DNA of 64,000 nt from UBA1381 sp964399965 (GCA_964399965.1 CAYNRX010000005.1:15626-79625); one strand, 5' to 3'; counted from the first letter of the stretch, positions 1 to 8,432 are shown. Program-made: numbers and translations. The notes: generated by a model from the sequence alone, not told the origin.

Positions 1-1052
1 GCAAATTCCCAGTCGCGCCCGTCGTGCGCAGGCACGGCCATTATCGCTCCTGTGCCGTATGTCACCAGCACGTAATCGGCAATATACACCGGCAGCTTCT
101 CACCGCTGACAGGATTTGTCGCATATACGCCCTCAAGACGCACGCCCGTCTTTTCTTTTACCAGCTCCGTGCGCTCAAATTCCGATTTCTTAGAGGCCTG
201 GGCAATATAGTTTTCCACCTCGTCCCAGTTGGTGATATTCGGTCTCAGCTTTTCCACCAGCTTATGTTCGGGCGAAAGAACAACGTAGGTCGCCCCGAAC
301 AGCGTATCGGCACGGGTCGTGTAAACTGTCATCACATCGCCCGTAGAAAGCGTGAAATCGACCTCCGCCCCCTCCGAACGTCCTATCCAGTTGCGCTGCT
401 GTATCTTGACCTTTTCGATAAAATCCACCTCGTCCAAATCGTCAATAAGACGCTGGGCATATTCGGTAATTTTAAGCATCCACTGGCTCTTTCTGCGCTG
501 TACGACCTCGCTGCCGCAGCGCTCGCAGACGCCGTTTACGACCTCTTCATTGGAAAGGCCGACCTTACAGCCGGTGCACCAGTTTATCGGCATCTCCTGC
601 TTATAGGCCAGGCCGTGCTTGAACAGCTGTAAAAAGATCCACTGCGTCCATTTATAATACTCCGGATCGGTGGTATTGACCTCTCTGGACCAATCGAAGG
701 AAAAACCAAGCATCTTCAGCTGGCACGTAAAGTTTTCTATATTCTTCTTTGTTATTATTTTCGGGTGTATCTTATTTTTTATCGCAAAATTTTCCGTCGG
801 CAGGCCGAAGGCGTCCCAGCCGATAGGATAAAGCACGTTGTACCCCTCCATCCTCCGCTTGCGGGCGATGATATCAAGCGCCGTATAGCTTCTGGGATGT
901 CCCACGTGCAGCCCTGCGCCCGAGGGATAGGGAAATTCTATCATCACAAAGTATTTTGGCTTTTTGCTGTTTGTTTCCGCTTCGAAGCAATGTGCTTCGG
1001 CCCAGCGATCCTGCCATTTCTTTTCTATCGTTTTGAAATTATAGCTTTCCAT
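1..1052 (-). CDS. leuS: Leucyl-tRNA synthetase, N-terminal 350 codons (runs off the left edge)
   Basis: Charges tRNA-Leu with leucine in the cytoplasm. The visible part shows the class I signature HVGH at residues 49-52 within a PYPSGAGLHVGH stretch, a CxxC...CxxC zinc knuckle (about 159-179), and the start of the CP1 editing domain with the threonine-rich TTRADTLFGATY (245-256) and the GTGAIMAVPAHDGRDWEF block (333-350). The KMSKS loop and C-terminal domain lie outside the window, so this entry is partial at its 3' end. Start is the ATG at 1050-1052, 10 bases after the rsfS stop, so it is the last visible gene of a minus-strand operon. No T-box leader precedes it; expression presumably follows the upstream operon. 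Confidence 0.97.
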   Translation of the reverse strand, partial: MESYNFKTIEKKWQDRWAEAHCFEAETNSKKPKYFVMIEFPYPSGAGLHVGHPRSYTALDIIARKRRMEGYNVLYPIGWDAFGLPTENFAIKNKIHPKIITKKNIENFTCQLKMLGFSFDWSREVNTTDPEYYKWTQWIFLQLFKHGLAYKQEMPINWCTGCKVGLSNEEVVNGVCERCGSEVVQRRKSQWMLKITEYAQRLIDDLDEVDFIEKVKIQQRNWIGRSEGAEVDFTLSTGDVMTVYTTRADTLFGATYVVLSPEHKLVEKLRPNITNWDEVENYIAQASKKSEFERTELVKEKTGVRLEGVYATNPVSGEKLPVYIADYVLVTYGTGAIMAVPAHDGRDWEF

Positions 1053-1062
1053 GTTCTCTTTA

Positions 1063-1407
1063 TCACTCCGTAAATTCTATATTGACGGCGTCCGACCACA
1101 GCCGCTCTATATCGTAAAACTCACGCGTTTCCTCCTGCATCACATGCACGATGAAATCGCCAAAATCCAAAAGCACCCACAGCCCACCGTTATAGCCCTC
1201 GCTGTGGCGCAGGCGGCCGCCGGCCTCTTCAACCTTTTCCTCCGCCTCGTCGCAGCAGGCCTTGACCTGAGTGGAGGACGAGCAGGAGCATATCACAAAA
1301 TAATCCGCCAGGCTCGACAGCTTGGAGATATCGAGTATCCTGATATCGGTGGCTTTTTTATCGGCCAGAGCCTTGGCGGCTGTTTTTGTCAAACTTAGAA
1401 TATCCAT
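1063..1407 (-). CDS. rsfS: Ribosomal silencing factor RsfS
   Basis: 114 residues, the usual size of the RsfS/Iojap/DUF143 family, which binds ribosomal protein uL14 and blocks subunit joining under starvation. The conserved core is visible: ADYFVICSCSSSTQVKAC (about 35-52), GYNGGLWVLLDFGDFIVHVM (about 71-90) and a C-terminal REFYDIERLWSDA. The start lies 50 bases inside the 3' end of yqeK, an unusually long overlap, yet the N-terminus (about 20 residues before DIRILDIS) matches the family length, and a purine-rich GAAGGGAC precedes the ATG. The order nadD-yqeK-rsfS is the classical Firmicutes arrangement. Confidence 0.95.
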   Translation of the reverse strand: MDILSLTKTAAKALADKKATDIRILDISKLSSLADYFVICSCSSSTQVKACCDEAEEKVEEAGGRLRHSEGYNGGLWVLLDFGDFIVHVMQEETREFYDIERLWSDAVNIEFTE

Positions 1408-1984
1408 TTTGTCCCTTCTTTCCCATCTTCATTATCCGTTCATTCCACGCTATAAGCGTATTCGGATGTACCGGTATATCTTTTTTTATGTTATGCGTAA
1501 GCGACTCCTTAAAAGCCGCCGCCATTGCTTTATCAAGATCGCGCCCTGATAAATCCCGCAGCTCTTCAACTCCCGCAAAATCGCGCAGCGGCTCTATCAT
1601 ATCGGCCAGATAGATAATATCATCAAGCCGTGTCATACCGCTTCTGGCAACCGTGTGATATCGGATCGCGTCCGATATCTCGCCGTCAAATATACCGAAA
1701 TCCCGTTTTATAAGCTCCGCTCCCAAAGGAGCATGGATTATCGAGGGCGCTGCAAGCTCCAGCTCTCCCAGCTCCACTCCCAGCCTCCGGCACAGCTCCA
1801 CCGACTCTGCGGCAGGGATGTTTTTGGCACAGTCATGCAAAAGGCCGGCGATATAGGCCTTTTCCTCGTCCGCTCCCCAGAGGGCGGCAAGCCGTACGGC
1901 CGTCTCCGCCACCCCTTTGCTGTGACGGTAACGCTCCTTGGAAAGCATTCCTTTGAGCTTTTCTTTCATTTGCTTTTCGTCCAT
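1358..1984 (-). CDS. yqeK: HD-domain phosphohydrolase YqeK (symmetrical Ap4A hydrolase family)
   Basis: 208 residues. HD-superfamily metal ligands are visible: H21 in RYRHSKGVAETA, H50-D51 in GLLHDCAKN, and later DDIIYLADMIEP, the terminal aspartate region typical of YqeK. Members hydrolyse diadenosine tetraphosphate to ADP; they sit beside nadD in most Firmicutes. The last 20 or so residues (lysine- and glycine-rich) extend past the usual family end and are encoded in the overlap with rsfS. The gene starts with ATG 4 bases after nadD ends, so translation is probably coupled. Function is inferred from family and context. Confidence 0.93.
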   Translation of the reverse strand: MDEKQMKEKLKGMLSKERYRHSKGVAETAVRLAALWGADEEKAYIAGLLHDCAKNIPAAESVELCRRLGVELGELELAAPSIIHAPLGAELIKRDFGIFDGEISDAIRYHTVARSGMTRLDDIIYLADMIEPLRDFAGVEELRDLSGRDLDKAMAAAFKESLTHNIKKDIPVHPNTLIAWNERIMKMGKKGQNGYSKFDKNSRQGSGR

Positions 1985-1988
1985 ATCC

Positions 1989-2585
1989 TCACTCCCTGTA
2001 TAAGCCCCGGCTCCTGATCATCTCAAACGCCGGCTCCGGCACAAGATAACGCACCGAGCGTCCGCTTTTTATAAGCTCCCTTATATACGTTGAGGAAATA
2101 TCAAACGCCGGCGCATGAAGCTGCATGATACGTCCTCCGAACCGCGTACTTACAGCGTCGATCAAAAAAGCCGTATCGCTCTCGCCCTTGCGCGGATACA
2201 CTATAATATCCGCCAGCGAGAGGATCTTTTCCGGCTCATGCCATTGGGGAAGATTCCTAAGCGAATCCGCCCCGATTATAAAATACAGCTCATCGTCCGG
2301 ATACTGCCGGCGGTAATGGGCGAGAGTTTCCGAGGTATAGGAATACGTCTTCTTTTTCACCTCATAATCATCCGCCTCAAAAAGTTCATTATCCGCGACC
2401 GCCGCCTTTACCAGCTCATGACGCACATCAGCCGGCGGAAGCTCCATATCCGTCTTATGCGGGGGCGAGCCGCTGGTAAGGAATATAACGCGGTCCAGGG
2501 CAAATTCCTCAAGAGCGAACATCGCCGCCACCAGATGGGCGTTATGGATCGGGTTGAACGTTCCGCCCATGATGCCGAGCTTCAT
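1989..2585 (-). CDS. nadD: Nicotinate-nucleotide adenylyltransferase
   Basis: 198 residues. Converts nicotinate mononucleotide plus ATP to deamido-NAD in NAD synthesis. The N-terminus carries the nucleotidyltransferase signature GGTFNPIHNAHL (residues 7-18) and the C-terminal ISSTYIRELIKSG gives the (S/T)xxxR ATP-binding motif. The reading frame is open further upstream, but the ATG at 2583-2585 puts the GGTFNPIH motif at the normal distance from the N-terminus and overlaps the yhbY stop by 4 bases (ATGA). Member of the CpXC-yhbY-nadD-yqeK-rsfS-leuS operon. Confidence 0.96.
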   Translation of the reverse strand: MKLGIMGGTFNPIHNAHLVAAMFALEEFALDRVIFLTSGSPPHKTDMELPPADVRHELVKAAVADNELFEADDYEVKKKTYSYTSETLAHYRRQYPDDELYFIIGADSLRNLPQWHEPEKILSLADIIVYPRKGESDTAFLIDAVSTRFGGRIMQLHAPAFDISSTYIRELIKSGRSVRYLVPEPAFEMIRSRGLYRE

Positions 2586-2881
2586 TTTGGCAGCTCCACC
2601 TTCCTGTTCTTTTCCTTTTCGGCGCGGCGGTAGAGCACGAATTTGGAACCGATAGCCTGCACCGGCTCCGCTCCCAGTGCGGCCGCCGTCTCGTTGCATA
2701 CCTCTCTGGCGTCCAAAAGAGCGGTCTCTAATATCTTCACCTTTACCAGCTCCCGCTTGTCAAGGACATTTGACAGCTGCTTTAATATCTCCTCAGAAAG
2801 TCCGCCCTTGCCTATCTGGAATACCGGCTCAAGCCCGTTGGCCAGGCTCCTCAGGTATGCCCGCTGTTTGCTTGTTATCAT
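2582..2881 (-). CDS. yhbY: YhbY/CRM-family RNA-binding protein
   Basis: 99 residues, one CRM (CRS1-YhbY) domain. The family associates with pre-50S ribosomal particles. Visible features are the N-terminal TSKQRAYLRSLANGLEPVFQIGK, the GKGG loop (about residues 24-27) used for RNA contact, and the closing LVKVKILE / FVLYRRAEK strands. Stop codon overlaps the nadD start by 4 bases and the gene follows the CpXC gene by 18 bases, placing it in a ribosome-maturation and NAD operon. Confidence 0.93.
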   Translation of the reverse strand: MITSKQRAYLRSLANGLEPVFQIGKGGLSEEILKQLSNVLDKRELVKVKILETALLDAREVCNETAAALGAEPVQAIGSKFVLYRRAEKEKNRKVELPK

Positions 2882-2899
2882 ATGCTTTCCTCCGCGATG

Positions 2900-3577
2900 T
2901 TATCTCCTATTGTTGAGACCGGAAAATATCCGTGTCGCATAATCGGCGTCGATCAGCTCCCAATCGAAGCTGTAGGGCTTGATGCCCGATATTTGCACCT
3001 GCTTGTCTATCGCCTCATACGTCTGCTTGGGTACGACAGAGGTATAAAGCTTTTTGTTCTTTATATCCTGTATTAGAAATTCCACCTTTTCCTCATCGCG
3101 GTTTATCCGGCCGAAGCGGCAGACACTGGTGTTCACCTTATCGGGATTGTTTGCCATAACTACCAGCTTTAGGACCTCGATCGTCTTATCCAGAAGGTCG
3201 TTGTCGAATATCAGCACCTTTTCCAAAAGGGAATTGAAATCGGCCACAAACCGCAGCTTATAGCCAAAGATATCGCGGATATCGCCCGTTTCCTCGGACT
3301 GCTTCTTTAGTGCATCGAATTTTTTCAGCTTGTCCTCACGGTTCATGCAGGGCATGAAGGTGAGGATGAACCGCTTCTCATCATCGCGCAGCGTGAGCTT
3401 GTCAGCGATCAAAATGGTATTGCCGCATTGGGGGCAGCGGAACATATTTATTTTTCCTGCCAAAAGCTCCTTTTTTAGGTCGGGACGTTCCGAGAGGTTT
3501 ATCGACTCCCATACCGTCATATCCACGGTGTTTGAGCATTTGGGGCAGCGTATCTGTTTTTGTGAGCTTTTACACAT
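2900..3577 (-). CDS. CpXC-domain protein (two CxxC knuckles), function unknown
   Basis: 225 residues, soluble. Two zinc-ribbon-like knuckles, CPKC (about 11-14) and CPQC (about 48-51), enclose a short insert, followed by an alpha/beta region with FNSLLEKVLIFDNDLLD. This layout matches the CpXC family, known mostly from Firmicutes and without an established role. It is the first gene behind a consensus promoter (3662-3690) and is 18 bases upstream of yhbY, so it is probably cotranscribed with ribosome-maturation genes. I infer only a metal-binding or regulatory role. A GC-rich hairpin lies in its leader. Confidence 0.8.
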   Translation of the reverse strand: MCKSSQKQIRCPKCSNTVDMTVWESINLSERPDLKKELLAGKINMFRCPQCGNTILIADKLTLRDDEKRFILTFMPCMNREDKLKKFDALKKQSEETGDIRDIFGYKLRFVADFNSLLEKVLIFDNDLLDKTIEVLKLVVMANNPDKVNTSVCRFGRINRDEEKVEFLIQDIKNKKLYTSVVPKQTYEAIDKQVQISGIKPYSFDWELIDADYATRIFSGLNNRR

Positions 3578-3661
3578 TCTTACCTTATCCTTTCGATCTG
3601 AAACTTGCGCGCGGTTTCTGCGCCCTAAGGGCAGCCGCGAAAATTCTTTTATATCTTATAT

Positions 3662-3690
3662 ATTATATATAGTTTTTCCCTCCTTGTCAA
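3662..3690 (-). promoter_or_regulatory. Consensus promoter of the CpXC-yhbY-nadD-yqeK-rsfS-leuS operon
   Basis: On the minus strand TTGACA (3685-3690), 17 bases, TATAAT (3662-3667): a perfect sigma-A-type promoter. The transcript would carry a leader of about 80 bases with a hairpin centred on GCCCTTAGGGC near 3640-3650. Confidence 0.85.
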
Positions 3691-3734
3691 GGATAAACGG
3701 AGAAATTTTGCGAATAACGTCTGCTTCAAATACG

Positions 3735-3776
3735 AAAGCAGGCCGCCTATACCTCAAAAGTACGGGCGGCCGCGCT
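3735..3776 (-). terminator. Probable terminator after the rRNA methyltransferase gene
   Basis: Inverted repeat GGCCGCC (3741-3747) / GGCGGCC (3765-3771) directly downstream of the stop at 3780 (minus direction), followed by a modest T-rich tract. Separates the mtaB-rho operon from the CpXC operon. Confidence 0.55.
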
Positions 3777-3779
3777 TTT

Positions 3780-5102
3780 CTATCTCATAAGCCTCAGCTG
3801 CTTGGGAAATTTATTCTTGAGCCTCCCGCCGGATCCTTTGCCCCAGCCGAGAGGAAAGCCGCAGCAGGTGACGGCGCACCAGCCGCTGATATCTGCTGTG
3901 ATCTCCTCGCCGCAAAGATAGGCGTGAAGTTCGGGGCTGTCCGGCGCAAGCTCTATAGTGCGGCGGATACCATCCCTGCCGATCGCCGCTGCCAGAGCCT
4001 GCGAAGGCTCGAAACGGTTCTTTTTTAAATCGCCCAGATAAAGCCCGGGAGACAGCGTCCGTATCCCGGAAAAGTCGATCGGCACGCTCCGGCAGAACAG
4101 CCGTCCGCCGTAAGCGGTAAGGAAGCCCTCCGGCATCCGGCGAAGATTCTCGCGGGCAAATTCCTCCCACAGAGGAAAATCGGCGCTTTTGCCGCGGAGC
4201 ACTGCCCGAGAAGAGTGCCCTGGCTTTTTAAACAGAGCCAAAAACTGTCCCTCGCCCTCTATCTTATGCGGGAAAGCTCGGCGTGCAGCCGAAAGGTCAA
4301 GGCCGCTGCCTATGTATTCGCCCCTGCCCGGCTCCAGCATTGAAAGTCCGTCCATGTGGATAAGCTCCAGCCCCTTATCCCGTATCAAATATTCACATAC
4401 GCCCTCGTCCTCCTCGGGAGCATAGGTACAGGTGGAATACATGAGCATTCCGCCGGGACGAAGCATTTTTACAGCCGAATCAAGTATGCTTTTCTGGCGG
4501 ATAGCGCAGGAGAGGACGTGATTTACGCTCCAATCTTCCACCGCTGCCTTTTCCTTTCTGAACATCCCCTCGCCTGAACAGGGGGCGTCTACTAAAACCT
4601 TGTCAAAAAATACGGGAAATTTCCTCTCCAGATTTTTCGGATCCTCATTGATGACGGCGCAGTTTTCTATCCCCATGCGGCGGATATTCTCCAAAAGTAT
4701 CCCTGCCCGCTTGGGATGTATCTCGTTGGACACCAGAAAACCGCCCCGCATCCGGGAGGCGATATGAGTGGATTTGCCGCCGGGAGCAGCGCATAGATCA
4801 AGCACCAGGTCGCCTTCTTCAAGGGGTAATGCTTCCCCGGGGCACATCGACGACGGCTCCTGGGAATAGTAAAGCCCTGCCAGATGAAAGGGATGGCTGC
4901 CGGGAAGCTTTTCCCCGTAATACCCGCTCCTGCACCAGGGTGTCGGCTTAAGGCCGGGAAAGGCGGAAAGGACGGTCTCCTCCGCCCCGGCTTTTATGCG
5001 TACGCCCGATACCGGTTCAAGCTCCATACACGATTCAAAATCCGCATACTCTGCGCCCAGGAGCTTTTTCATTCTTTCCTTAAATTCTCCGGGAAGCATC
5101 AT
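3780..5102 (-). CDS. rsmF: 16S rRNA m5C methyltransferase, RsmF/NOL1-NOP2-Sun family
   Basis: 440 residues. SAM-binding motif I LDLCAAPGGKST (101-112), the NOL1/NOP2/Sun catalytic pair C175 in DAPCSGEGMFR and C225 in YSTCTYAPEEDE, then a C-terminal PUA-like region ending in GWGKGSGGRLKNKFPKQLR, as in YebU/RsmF-type enzymes that methylate 16S rRNA. The exact target cytosine cannot be read from sequence. The start ATG overlaps the rho stop (ATGA), and a second ATG follows at once. The pairing with rho suggests translational coupling rather than shared function. Confidence 0.88.
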   Translation of the reverse strand: MMLPGEFKERMKKLLGAEYADFESCMELEPVSGVRIKAGAEETVLSAFPGLKPTPWCRSGYYGEKLPGSHPFHLAGLYYSQEPSSMCPGEALPLEEGDLVLDLCAAPGGKSTHIASRMRGGFLVSNEIHPKRAGILLENIRRMGIENCAVINEDPKNLERKFPVFFDKVLVDAPCSGEGMFRKEKAAVEDWSVNHVLSCAIRQKSILDSAVKMLRPGGMLMYSTCTYAPEEDEGVCEYLIRDKGLELIHMDGLSMLEPGRGEYIGSGLDLSAARRAFPHKIEGEGQFLALFKKPGHSSRAVLRGKSADFPLWEEFARENLRRMPEGFLTAYGGRLFCRSVPIDFSGIRTLSPGLYLGDLKKNRFEPSQALAAAIGRDGIRRTIELAPDSPELHAYLCGEEITADISGWCAVTCCGFPLGWGKGSGGRLKNKFPKQLRLMR

Positions 5103-6712
5103 GACTGCTCACGCCTGTTCTTTTTCAGCAGCAGCTCCGTGAGGTCTGCATTACTGGAAGTATTTTTAAAGGTGTTTATTATAGTCGCCATCGGATGGAC
5201 ACCTTTTTGCATACCGCGCTGGTATTCCCGCCGCAGAGCGCGCGATACTGCAAGCTCATTCTCTGACAGGAGCGATTCCTCGCGGCGCGTGCTTGACTTG
5301 TCAACGTCGATAGCCGGGAATATCCGCTGCTCCTGCAATGAGCGGTCGAGCTTCAGCTCCATATTGCCTGTGCCCTTAAATTCCTCAAAGATAACATCAT
5401 CCATGCGGCTGCCGGTCTCCACCAGGGCGGTGGCAATTATCGTCAGGCTGCCGCCCTCTTCGATATTTCTGGCCGCGCCGAAGAATTTCTTGGGCGTAAG
5501 AAGGGCGTTAGGGTCAAGGCCGCCCGACAGCAGCCGTCCCGAGGGCGGAGTAGTGAGATTGTATGCGCGTGTAAGACGGGTGATCGAATCCATAAGTATC
5601 ACCACGTCCTTTTTAAATTCTACCATCCTGCACGCCCTTTCAAGAGTTATCTCCGCCATGCGGCAGTGATCCTGCGGCGGATTGTCAAAGGTCGAGGCCA
5701 CGATCTCCCCATTTATCGAGCGTTTGAGGTCGGTGACCTCCTCCGGCCTCTCGTCTATCAAGAGCACGATCAGGTAGGCATGGGGATAATTGCGGCTTAT
5801 AGCCTGAGCGACCTGCTTAATGATGGTGGTCTTTCCTGCCTTGGGAGGTGCAACGACCATGCCGCGTTGACCGAAGCCGATAGGGGCGATAAGGTCGATC
5901 ATACGCGCAGCGATAAGCCCTCCCTTACCGGGATCGAGCTTTATACGGCGGTCGGGATATACCGGCGTCAGCTGCTCAAACGGCGTCCGTTTGGCCGATA
6001 CCTCAGGGTCACAGCCGTTCACCGAGGAAACGAACACAAGCTGCGGGTATTTGTCATCCTCCCTAAAGCGTGCCCTGCCGGTTATTTCATCTCCGGTGCG
6101 CAAATGCAGGCGGCGTATCTGCACGGGCGGTACATAGGTGTCCTCGCTGGAGGGCATTATCCCCTGTGTACGCAGGAAGCCGTAACCATCATCGTGTATC
6201 TCCAGCATCCCGCTCGTCTCTATCGTATCATCCTCCGGGCTTTGTCGGGAATAATCCTCGTGCGGCATGAAAAACGTATACTGCTGGCCGCGTATCACCG
6301 TGACCGTTCCGCCCTCAAGGCGGACGTCCTTTTGTTCGCCGGGGGCAAGGCCGTAGCTGTCGCGCTCATCGTCTCCCGTCCGGGCTGTCTCCTCCCGCAA
6401 GGGAATCTTTTCGGGCCGCTCACTGACGCTTGGAGCGGCCGCGACCGTTTCCGGCACAGTATTTTCCGTTGTTTTATGGGACGCGGGACGGCTGCTTTCG
6501 CTCTTGTCCGAGGGATGATCGTCACTGACGGCCTTTTTCTCCGCCGCCTTCCTGCGCCCTCCCCGTTTCGCAGTCGATCCGGCCTGGTGGGCGGCTATGG
6601 CTTCCAAAAGCTCCGGTTTACGCATTGTGGATACGCCCTTTATGCCCAGCTCTCGCGCCAGAGCGCGCAGCTCATCGCGCGTCATATTGTCTGTATTTTT
6701 AGTCTTGCTCAT
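5099..6712 (-). CDS. rho: Transcription termination factor Rho, long N-terminal form
   Basis: 537 residues, about 120 longer than E. coli Rho. Order: SAP-like Rho N domain (about 10-42), a low-complexity, charged linker rich in Lys/Ser/Pro/Glu (about 43-160), the cold-shock-like RNA-binding domain (about 165-235, with DDGYGFLRTQG), then the RecA-type ATPase with Walker A APPKAGKTT (288-296), DERPEEVTDLKR, and the Q/R-loop region ending GTGNMELKLDR. All catalytic motifs are intact, so it should be an active hexameric helicase. Linker-type insertions are known in Rho of several Clostridia and Actinobacteria and alter RNA binding or assembly. Lies 24 bases after mtaB and overlaps rsmF. Confidence 0.97.
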   Translation of the reverse strand: MSKTKNTDNMTRDELRALARELGIKGVSTMRKPELLEAIAAHQAGSTAKRGGRRKAAEKKAVSDDHPSDKSESSRPASHKTTENTVPETVAAAPSVSERPEKIPLREETARTGDDERDSYGLAPGEQKDVRLEGGTVTVIRGQQYTFFMPHEDYSRQSPEDDTIETSGMLEIHDDGYGFLRTQGIMPSSEDTYVPPVQIRRLHLRTGDEITGRARFREDDKYPQLVFVSSVNGCDPEVSAKRTPFEQLTPVYPDRRIKLDPGKGGLIAARMIDLIAPIGFGQRGMVVAPPKAGKTTIIKQVAQAISRNYPHAYLIVLLIDERPEEVTDLKRSINGEIVASTFDNPPQDHCRMAEITLERACRMVEFKKDVVILMDSITRLTRAYNLTTPPSGRLLSGGLDPNALLTPKKFFGAARNIEEGGSLTIIATALVETGSRMDDVIFEEFKGTGNMELKLDRSLQEQRIFPAIDVDKSSTRREESLLSENELAVSRALRREYQRGMQKGVHPMATIINTFKNTSSNADLTELLLKKNRREQS

Positions 6713-6736
6713 ATTTTACCTCATTATATGGAATAT

Positions 6737-8020
6737 TTAACGGACAAGAACGCCCTCGGTCCGGGAGATAAGGCGCACGGCCTTTATCTGTCCCGACAGC
6801 TCCTCTTCCGAACGAACGCGGACAGTGATGTAATTAGGCGTTTTACCTTCATAAACACCGTCTGCGACAGCCCTTTCAAACAGAACCTCCAGCTCGCGGC
6901 CGATAAAGCTGTCAATAAATGCATTGCGCGAATCCTCGCAGACTTTGGCGATAAGCTGTTCGCGCTGCTTTTTGACCGCCGGATCCACTTGATCCGGATA
7001 TTTTGCGGCCGGAGTGCCCTTGCGGGGCGAATACTCAAATATATGCGCATCGGCAAACGATATTTCCCGCACAAAATCAAGCGTACGGGCAAATTCCTCC
7101 TCTGTCTCTCCCGGGAAGCCAACCATTATATCAGTGGTGACGGCCGCATCCGGGAAACGGCTGCGTATGCGCGCGGTTATCTGGCGGAACTGCTCGGTGG
7201 TATAGCGGCGGTTCATGCGCCGCAGCGTTTCATCGCAGCCCGACTGAAGCGAGATGTGAAAATGCGGGCAGAGCTTGGGACACTGTAAAAGCTCCTCGAC
7301 AAAGTCCTCGTCAAGAGTCATCGGCTCTATCGAGCTTAAGCGTATCCGCCTCAGCCCCGGGGTATCGGCAACGGAGCGTATGAGATTTGCAAGCGACGGC
7401 CTCCCTTTGTCAGCCCCGTAGGAGGCGATATGGATGCCGGTAAGTATTATCTCCGAAAACCCGTTACCGCACAGGAGGGCGGCCTCCTTAAGCACGTCTT
7501 GGCTCGGGCGGCTGCGTATCGGCCCCCTGGCATAGGGAATGATGCAGTAGGTGCAGAACTGATTGCAGCCCTCCTGCACCTTGATATAGGCACGCGTGCG
7601 GTTTTGGTAGCCATGCACCGACAGCTCCTCAAACGGCTGCTCCCGGCTCATCGGCGATACCATACAAAGCGTATCCTGCGAGCCGACAGCCTCCGCAAGC
7701 TCCACGATACGGTCGCGATCCTTAGCGCCGAGGATAAGGTTGACGCCCTCTATCCGGCGGATATCCTCGGGAGCAGTTTGCGCGTAACAGCCGGTGACGG
7801 CAATGACGGCGCATGGGTTGAGCTTTACGGCGCGGCGTATCATCTGACGCGATTTGCGGTCGCCCAGATGCGTTACCGTGCAGGTATTTATCACGTACAC
7901 GTCTGCTTTCTGGGAAAAATCGACCGTCGTATAGCCTGCTTGTTCAAAAAGCTCCTGCATCGCTTCTGTCTCGTACTGGTTGACTTTACAGCCGAGAGTA
8001 TAAAAAGCGGCTTTTTTCAC
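6737..8020 (-). CDS. mtaB: tRNA t6A37 methylthiotransferase MtaB
   Basis: 427 residues, radical-SAM methylthiotransferase that converts t6A37 to ms2t6A in tRNAs reading ANN codons. The N-terminal MTTase domain has cluster cysteines C11 (TLGCKVNQYETEA), C47 and C78; the radical-SAM CNQFCTYC motif gives C152, C156, C159; the C-terminal TRAM region is about 365-427. The TLGCKVNQYE signature points to MtaB rather than MiaB or RimO. Start is GTG at 8018-8020 behind AAAGGA. First gene of mtaB-rho-rsmF. Confidence 0.95.
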   Translation of the reverse strand: MKKAAFYTLGCKVNQYETEAMQELFEQAGYTTVDFSQKADVYVINTCTVTHLGDRKSRQMIRRAVKLNPCAVIAVTGCYAQTAPEDIRRIEGVNLILGAKDRDRIVELAEAVGSQDTLCMVSPMSREQPFEELSVHGYQNRTRAYIKVQEGCNQFCTYCIIPYARGPIRSRPSQDVLKEAALLCGNGFSEIILTGIHIASYGADKGRPSLANLIRSVADTPGLRRIRLSSIEPMTLDEDFVEELLQCPKLCPHFHISLQSGCDETLRRMNRRYTTEQFRQITARIRSRFPDAAVTTDIMVGFPGETEEEFARTLDFVREISFADAHIFEYSPRKGTPAAKYPDQVDPAVKKQREQLIAKVCEDSRNAFIDSFIGRELEVLFERAVADGVYEGKTPNYITVRVRSEEELSGQIKAVRLISRTEGVLVR

Positions 8021-8101
8021 GATTTTTGTCCTTTCTTATGAAAATTGAAGAATATAAATGCTTTTTTCTGATAAATTTTTAAAAATAAATCACAATAATC
8101 C

Positions 8102-8130
8102 TTGACTAATCTGCAAAAAAGAGGTATTAT
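8102..8130 (+). promoter_or_regulatory. Promoter of the HPr-like gene
   Basis: TTGACT (8102-8107), 17 bases, TATTAT (8125-8130); AAGGAGG ribosome-binding site ahead of the ATG at 8191. Confidence 0.8.
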
Positions 8131-8190
8131 ATAGTAGTAGGGTTCTACATAAACAACAAAATTATAATCAGCAGTAAGGAGGACTTTAGA

Positions 8191-8421
8191 ATGAAACAGT
8201 TTAAGCTTATGTTAAGCTCGATCAATGATGTTAAGGACTTTGTAAACATCGTAAGCAAATACGATTTTGACGTAGATCTGACATCTGGCAGATATGTCGT
8301 AGACGCCAAGTCCATCATGGGCATATTCAGTCTTGACCTTTCAAAGCCCATCGAGGTAGAGGTTCACAGCGACAACTGCGACGCATTCTTAGCGGAGCTG
8401 AAAAATTTTATTGTTGAATAA
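8191..8421 (+). CDS. HPr-fold protein lacking the phosphorylatable histidine
   Basis: 76 residues, the length and strand order of PTS phosphocarrier HPr. The region that in HPr holds the catalytic His15 (GLHxRPA) reads SSINDVKDFVNIVSKYD, with no histidine. The second HPr signature is kept: DAKSIMGIFSLDLSKP (about 38-53) corresponds to the segment around regulatory Ser46. It therefore cannot pass phosphate from enzyme I to EII; a regulatory, Crh-like role through the serine is possible but unproven. Monocistronic: own promoter upstream and a strong terminator right after the stop. No PTS genes nearby. Confidence 0.82.
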   Translation: MKQFKLMLSSINDVKDFVNIVSKYDFDVDLTSGRYVVDAKSIMGIFSLDLSKPIEVEVHSDNCDAFLAELKNFIVE

Positions 8422-8432
8422 TTTTTAAAAAG

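Noticed and set aside
5666..7288. 540-codon open frame on the plus strand
   Set aside because: Entirely antisense to rho and mtaB; no family motifs or ribosome-binding site. Long antisense frames arise from the GC-biased third codon position.
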